From positions 1 through 11,460 of the forward strand of contig CAYTNN010000153.1 of NCBI GenBank assembly GCA_964439135.1: a DNA stretch of 11,460 nucleotides. The letters are read 5' to 3'. Below the pieces are notes generated by a model, which ran no database searches, was not told the origin of the DNA, and saw only the letters and a list, made by a program, of their open reading frames with translations. Of this stretch, positions 7,843 through 11,460 are shown one piece after another. The translations under genes and the position numbers were made by a program. This DNA is from JAFGPJ01 sp964439135 (GTDB lineage Bacteria > Planctomycetota > Phycisphaerae > Sedimentisphaerales > Anaerobacaceae). Each line of letters begins with the position of its first letter. Position 1 is the stretch's first letter.

Positions 7843-7942
7843 NNNNNNNNNNNNNNNNNNNNNNNNNNNNNNNNNNNNNNNNNNNNNNNNNNNNNNNNNN
7901 NNNNNNNNNNNNNNNNNNNNNNNNNNNNNNNNNNNNNNNNNN
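7843..7942. other. Assembly gap (100 N) inside second GH127-like gene
   Basis: A second run of exactly 100 N. It follows the codons for LWVN, the same structural position as the gap in the neighbouring paralogue. From the usual spacing between this strand and the GSYVELKR segment, about 200-250 nt are probably missing; this is a rough estimate. Confidence 0.97.
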
Positions 7943-9246
7943 AAATTCACCCACAATTTGTCGCCGGACTCGTAGTAAATCCCGTATGCGTGCAGGGCAT
8001 GGCTCTCCATACCCGTTCCCACACAGCAGGTGAAGTTGCGGAACATGTCCGCGTATTCATGCCGGACTGACCGGCCTACGGGAACCATGTAGCACGTCCT
8101 GCCGTCTTCGGGATCGATGGAGGCCAGAATATGGTTGAATAGAGCCCGTTCGTGGAACTCGGCGTAGTGGGCATCGGGCCTCAGCGAGAAAAGCCGGCGG
8201 GTCAGCTTTAGCATGTTGTAAACGTTGCAAGTCTCGGCGGTGCGCCCGTCGATGCGGTCGCTCAGCCTGTCGGGCTTGCCGAAGTATTCGTCTTTGCCGT
8301 GACCGCCGGTGGCGAAGCTGTGGTGCTGAACGACCGTGTCCCAGAAAAAGCCGGCGGCGATGATGTCACCCGGTTCGCCCGCATAAGCATAGCGGTCCAC
8401 CGAGCCGACGAGCTTGGGCACCTGCGTGTTGGCGTGCTTGCCTGCGAGGATATCCTGGTGACGTTTGAGCGGCTCGATGAAGGAGCGATGTTCGAAGCGG
8501 TAGGAAAGGTCAAGCCAGCGTTTGTCGCCTGTGTCGGCATAAAGATCGGCCAGCACTTCATTCATGCCGCCGAACTCGGTGTTCAGCATTTGCTGATTCT
8601 GGGATTCGGTAAGCCCGGCAAGAATCCCCTGGGCCCATTCGGCGAACTTTATCTCGATTTCGAGAGCGGTACGGTTGCCCGTATGGCGATATGCGTCGCG
8701 CAGACCGGCAAACGTTTTATGCAGGACATACCACGGTGCCCAAAGCCCGTTGAGGTCGAAGCCGCCCGAGCGGATGTTTCCCTTAGCCACGGCTTCCCAG
8801 CATTCCCGGCCCCCCTCCAATGCACTGAGATAGCCGTCGCCGTGTTTGTCCTGGACTTCCTTGAGTTCCTTTACGATATAGTCCGCTCGCTCTTTGAAAC
8901 GCGCATCTCCCGTGGCGGCCCACATCAGGCTTACAGCCGAGAGGTAATGTCCGGCGATGTGACCGGTGAGATTTCTTCCGCCGCCGTCCCAGCCGCCGTA
9001 TGGTTTGCCCTTCGGCTCTAAGCCCGCACGCTGGCGGTAATATGCCAGCATCCGATCGGGCTCAAGCTCAAGCAGATACTTCGCGTCGAGGTCCTGCGCT
9101 TGTTTTAGAGGCCCGCCAAGCAGCCGCACGCTGCTCAAATCCAAAGGCCGGGCCCTGATGCGCTCCTCGTGTGATTTCGCCGCGGTAGAAGTCTGAGAGC
9201 AAAACGTCAGAGCAAATGACATGAGCGTTAGAACGTATTTCTTCAT
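7943..9246 (-). CDS. GH127/GH146-like beta-L-arabinofuranosidase, N-terminal part with catalytic domain
   Basis: First gene of the probable arabinofuranosidase operon and the 5' part of the gene continued at 6977-7842. A signal peptide (MKKYVLTLMSFALTFCSQTSTAA, cleavage near 23) indicates export; the cysteine at 16 is not in a proper lipobox. The rest is the (alpha/alpha)6 catalytic domain, with landmarks PYGGWDGGGRNLTGHIAGHY (82-101), NTEFGGMNEVLADLY (222-236) and ATGGHGKDEYF (312-322). TAETCNVYNML (336-346) and FTCCVGTGMESHA (405-417) complete the set. E338, C340, C407 and C408 match the zinc ligands of HypBA1, with C407 the likely nucleophile and E320 the likely acid/base. The AETCNVYNMLKL and CCVGTGMESH forms look more like GH146 than classical GH127; I cannot settle this by eye. 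TAAAGGAG lies 6 nt before the ATG. Together with the C-terminal part the full protein would be near 790 aa. Confidence 0.9.
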
Positions 9247-9312
9247 AACAGTCTCCTTTAGATGCGACCGTGCACTATGTACAAACTTGACTGGACTAAT
9301 TGCTCATGTCGA

Positions 9313-9341
9313 ATTATACTCGTTATCCTTGAAAAACGCAA
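9313..9341 (-). promoter_or_regulatory. Candidate promoter of the arabinofuranosidase operon
   Basis: On the minus strand TTGCGT (9341-9336) is separated by 17 nt from a perfect TATAAT (9318-9313). Transcription would start near 9306 and give a leader of about 60 nt before the ATG at 9246, which is preceded by TAAAGGAG. The -35 box matches only its first three bases and lies inside the inverted repeat at 9336-9352, consistent with a regulated promoter. Confidence 0.5.
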
Positions 9342-9352
9342 AAACTTTGCGT
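9336..9352. promoter_or_regulatory. Perfect 17-bp inverted repeat, probable operator
   Basis: ACGCAAA-AAC-TTTGCGT is a perfect 7-bp dyad with a 3-bp centre, lying in the 162-bp divergent region between the arabinofuranosidase gene and the metallopeptidase-like gene. It covers the -35 of the minus-strand promoter candidate. Size and symmetry fit a dimeric helix-turn-helix sugar regulator. No regulator gene is in the window, and I saw no second copy before the other genes. Confidence 0.5.
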
Positions 9353-9408
9353 AGGATTCGGGCTGTGATCAGGTACCGATCAATTTGATCTCTCTTTGGA
9401 GAAAAGCT

Positions 9409-10974
9409 ATGAGACTCAAAGCTGCAACACACACTATGATCACAATTTGTTTAGTCACTCTCGCCCAATCCGGCGCAATTGTGGCTCGTCCTGAGGTAAC
9501 TGCTCCGCCTGATTCGTTTTTTGAAAAGGTCCGCGAAAGAGACAGGCAGGCGGCACGGCAGTTTTACCGTAAATATATCGATGTCAAGGGCATGCCGGTT
9601 GTCGCCGCGGCGGAAGTTGCTGACCTGGCGCTTCAGCGCACTTATGAGATTGTTACACATATGCTGGCCGGCCGGCCCGATGTGCTCGATGCGATGGTCG
9701 ACCGGGGCATGTACCTGGTCATCATCGGCAAGGATCAGGTCTATACCGACCTGCCCGAAAACCGTAACGCCCGGAATCCGGATTATCTCAATGAGCGTGT
9801 TCGCGGCACCGGCGGCCATCCCACCAGCTTCGGCGAGGAGAATCTGCTCAGCTTGCCCATCGATCGCTATGATGACGAGAGCATCGCCGTGCACGAATTC
9901 TGCCATACGATCGACAGCACGCTCAGAAGAATAGACCCGGCGTGGAGGGGTCGCAAGGATGCCGCGTACCGCAATGCGGTAAGCAAAGGTCTCTATAAGG
10001 ACACCTACGCAATCGGCAATTCCGCCGAATACTTCGCTGAGATCGCGCAGGCTTATTTCGACTGCAACCGCGTCAATAACTGGAACCACGGCCAAATCGG
10101 CCGGCGTGAGCAACTCAAGATTTACGACCCGGCCGGTTACGAGCTGGTCAGAAGCACCTTTAACCTGAGCCCCGATCAGGACTGGCGTTATAGCTGGCTC
10201 CAGGCTCTGCCGAATGTTGAAACGCCGCCGGCCAGGTTCGGTATCGATCCATATTATACGAAGTTCACCTGGGCGCGCGAGTTCACCGTTCTCGGGCGGC
10301 AGGCCGGCGACGAGGCCCTGCTCAAAGCCAACGACACGATCCGCAAGATGTTCGCCTATCGCCACGACATCCTCAAGGCATTCATCGCCGACGGTGCAAA
10401 GCTGGTCGTCCTTGGCCCGGAGGAGAGCCTGTCCGATCTGCCTGAGTATAAGAACATACCGGCCGAGAGCATAGATCACACGGCGAGGTTCCTGGATTAC
10501 TCGCCCGAAGCCAAACTGCTGGTCGTGGCTCAGGAAAACGTGCTGGACGACCTAAACGGCCCTTATTCTACAGGTTGCCAGGTCATCCGCGTCTTTGCCA
10601 AAGCCCTCTATCACTTAACGGGCACGCGCCCGGTCGATCCCAACTTCGACGGCAGAGGCCGAAACGTTCAGCAGTACGAGCTGCGCGTCCGGCGAATGGA
10701 CATCCGCTTCGACGAAAAGCTCAAAGAACTCTATAACATCGCTATGAGCAAGGGCTTATGGAAAGGCACAGCCGCCGCCAGCAATCGCGCCGAATACTGG
10801 GCCGAGGGCGTGCTGGCTTACTTCGACGCAGCCGGGGCGGTCGCAGCGCCCAATGATTCCAGCCACCCAATCGCCACGCGCGAGACGCTTAAGCAATACG
10901 ATCCCGGCTTGTTCGCCCTTGTCCAGGAGACAATGGCCTATAAAGGAAAAGTGGACTGGCGTTACCGAAAGTAA
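9409..10974 (+). CDS. Secreted duplicated metallopeptidase-like protein (HEFCH; second half degenerate)
   Basis: A 521-aa protein with a signal peptide (MRLKAATHTMITICLVTLAQ, cleavage near AIVA/RP at 26) and two homologous halves, about residues 52-262 and 283-521. The first half has HEFCH (162-166) and, about 40 residues on, NSAEYFAE (204-211). HExxH plus a downstream helix glutamate (E207 or E211) is the gluzincin zinc-site pattern, reminiscent of the anthrax lethal factor-like fold. The second half repeats the frame of the first: VLGPEESLSDLPEYKN against IIGKDQVYTDLPENRN, AMSKGLWKGTAAASNRAEYW against AVSKGLYKDTYAIGNSAEYF, and final DWRYRK against DWRYSW. It has FAKAL in place of HEFCH, so it should not bind catalytic zinc. 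The start at 9409 has GGAG 7 nt upstream; an in-frame TTG at 9385 would spoil the signal peptide. It diverges from the arabinofuranosidase genes. Substrate and actual peptidase activity are unknown. Confidence 0.75.
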   Translation: MRLKAATHTMITICLVTLAQSGAIVARPEVTAPPDSFFEKVRERDRQAARQFYRKYIDVKGMPVVAAAEVADLALQRTYEIVTHMLAGRPDVLDAMVDRGMYLVIIGKDQVYTDLPENRNARNPDYLNERVRGTGGHPTSFGEENLLSLPIDRYDDESIAVHEFCHTIDSTLRRIDPAWRGRKDAAYRNAVSKGLYKDTYAIGNSAEYFAEIAQAYFDCNRVNNWNHGQIGRREQLKIYDPAGYELVRSTFNLSPDQDWRYSWLQALPNVETPPARFGIDPYYTKFTWAREFTVLGRQAGDEALLKANDTIRKMFAYRHDILKAFIADGAKLVVLGPEESLSDLPEYKNIPAESIDHTARFLDYSPEAKLLVVAQENVLDDLNGPYSTGCQVIRVFAKALYHLTGTRPVDPNFDGRGRNVQQYELRVRRMDIRFDEKLKELYNIAMSKGLWKGTAAASNRAEYWAEGVLAYFDAAGAVAAPNDSSHPIATRETLKQYDPGLFALVQETMAYKGKVDWRYRK

Positions 10975-10989
10975 GGATTTCCGACCGAA

Positions 10990-11110
10990 ATTGGCTTTGT
11001 TTGGCTTTGTTTTTTCGCTGGCCCGGCCCATCAAAATCTCCATAAACCATTGATATTATTGACTTAACGTTATTTTGCCCATTTCAAAATTGGCTTTGTT
11101 TTTTCAAATT
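10990..11110. repeat. TTGGCTTTG-TTTTTTC repeat unit, copy A
   Basis: Boxes start at 10991, 11001 and 11090. The second and third are each followed by TTTTTTC, at 11010 and 11099. AAAATCTCCATAA lies 32 nt after the second box start, and the unit ends in CAAATT. Copy B at 11149-11281 repeats this layout. Confidence 0.75.
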
Positions 11111-11119
11111 CGTTTTCAA

Positions 11120-11139
11120 CCCCCAGATAAATCTGGGGG
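11120..11139. repeat. Perfect 20-bp inverted repeat between repeat units
   Basis: CCCCCAGAT-AA-ATCTGGGGG, with 9-bp arms, lies in the spacer between copies A and B. As RNA it would fold to a GC-capped hairpin with the innermost pairs opened. No T-tract follows in either direction, so an intrinsic terminator for the gene ending at 10974 is unlikely. A degenerate relative, CAGATAAACCTGG, occurs at 11411-11423. Confidence 0.6.
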
Positions 11140-11148
11140 CTAAATAAG

Positions 11149-11281
11149 ATTGGCTTTGTTTGGCTTTGAATTGGGTTTGTTTTTTCGCCGTCCCAAAGCG
11201 TGAAAATCTTCATAATCACCTTTCAGTAAAGAGTTTGCGCCAATTTCACCCTTTCATAAATTGGGTTTGTTTTTTCAAATT
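11149..11281. repeat. TTGG(C/G)TTTG-TTTTTTC repeat unit, copy B
   Basis: The first 20 bases equal those of copy A. An extra box TTGGGTTTG starts at 11171 and another at 11261, each followed by TTTTTTC. The paired boxes are 90 nt apart (89 in copy A), and AAAATCTTCATAA again lies 32 nt after the box start. The two copies are offset by about 170 nt and diverge in between. Confidence 0.75.
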
Positions 11282-11424
11282 AGCCACGGATTTTCGTCGT
11301 TTTCTTCTCTTTTTCACCTGTTTTTTGCATTAATTTGGCTTTTTTCGACACGGTTTTACCTATCTCATGGGGTGAACACCAATAAAGATAATAATCATTT
11401 TCATTAACCGCAGATAAACCTGGC

Positions 11425-11451
11425 GCAGCCTCGGGCTTCGCCCTTGGCCGC
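11425..11451 (-). repeat. Hairpin-forming element at window edge
   Basis: On the minus strand GCGGCC and GGCTGC pair (one G-T), followed inward by a 2x2 internal loop and a GGGC/GCCC stem closed by GAA. It is preceded on the plus strand by the CAGATAAACCTGG relative of the nearby inverted repeat. It may be part of a dispersed element continuing beyond the window; function unknown. Confidence 0.4.
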
Positions 11452-11460
11452 AACCAAAAA

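Larger units (their letters stand above)
10975..11460. other. Non-coding repeat-rich region
   Basis: No credible gene lies in these 486 bp. The sequence is made of repeated TTGG(C/G)TTTG boxes, a perfect inverted repeat and a terminal hairpin, described separately. Read on the minus strand the boxes give short frames with KTKP-type peptides, which should not be called as proteins. Confidence 0.7.

Noticed and set aside
8299..9021. A 240-codon plus-strand frame opposite the GH127-like catalytic domain
   Set aside because: The minus-strand frame carries unmistakable GH127/GH146 motifs; the plus-strand product is a shadow with no recognisable domain.
6977..9246. A genuine frameshift in the second GH127-like gene, since its two parts are in different frames
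   Set aside because: The frame change falls exactly at the 100-N placeholder, whose length is arbitrary, so it is an assembly artefact.
9287..9320. TTGACT and TATACT as a plus-strand promoter for the metallopeptidase-like gene
   Set aside because: The spacer is 22 nt, too long for a normal sigma-70 promoter. The same DNA fits better as the minus-strand TATAAT promoter.
9451..10479. A 342-codon open frame on the minus strand opposite the metallopeptidase-like gene
   Set aside because: It is antisense to a gene with a good ribosome binding site, signal peptide, recognisable motifs and internal homology. Its product shows no family features and arises from GC-rich codon bias.
10756..11043. Minus-strand frame running from the repeat region into the metallopeptidase-like gene, with a KTKPNKANF peptide
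   Set aside because: Its start lies in the TTGGCTTTG repeat and the rest is antisense to a real gene. Such KTKP peptides are a by-product of the repeat.
10990..11281. A CRISPR array
   Set aside because: The repeated boxes are about 9-17 nt with irregular spacing from 10 to 90 nt, and the intervening sequences are partly related to each other, unlike spacers. No cas gene is present.

Overview
The window looks like a piece of a draft or metagenome-assembled genome from a polysaccharide-degrading bacterium. Two runs of exactly 100 N are scaffold gaps, and both fall inside coding sequence. The best guess for the host is a member of the Planctomycetota (Phycisphaerae/Sedimentisphaerales-like). 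This is an inference from recollection: the non-coding right end is full of copies of TTGG(C/G)TTTG followed by TTTTTTC, a type of intergenic repeat I associate with that group. The secreted arabinofuranosidases and glycerate kinase fit but do not prove it.

Left part (1 to about 2800, visibly AT-rich): a lone CheW-like adaptor gene, a gene-poor stretch of about 450 bp, and a two-gene AbiE-type toxin-antitoxin/abortive-infection operon (abiEi then abiEii, minus strand, GTGA overlap). The operon has a well-formed promoter whose -10 box lies 6 nt from the AbiEi start codon. Immediately upstream lies the C-terminal remnant of a tyrosine recombinase, cut off just after its HxxRH motif. The remnant sits where base composition changes, so the AT-rich block looks acquired.

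Middle and right part (about 3160 to 9250, GC-richer, minus strand): three genes read in one direction. The order of transcription is a secreted GH127/GH146-like beta-L-arabinofuranosidase (6977-9246), a second secreted GH127 with an N-terminal carbohydrate-binding-like and Ig/PKD-like extension (4436-6952), and a glycerate 2-kinase (3164-4354). Both arabinofuranosidases keep the Glu/Cys/Cys-Cys zinc-thiolate catalytic set. Both are interrupted by an assembly gap at the equivalent point, just after the catalytic domain.

Diverging from this cluster is a secreted protein (9409-10974) made of two homologous halves. The first half has an HEFCH zinc-metallopeptidase motif; the second has lost it. 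The 162-bp divergent intergenic region holds a perfect 17-bp inverted repeat (ACGCAAA-AAC-TTTGCGT) over the -35 box of a candidate promoter for the arabinofuranosidase genes. My working model, an inference, is a locus for degrading beta-L-arabinofuranosylated material, possibly hydroxyproline-rich plant glycoproteins. In it, exported glycosidases strip arabinose, a secreted peptidase may act on or bind the protein part, and glycerate kinase may serve downstream carbon assimilation. The last 486 bp are non-coding and repeat-rich.
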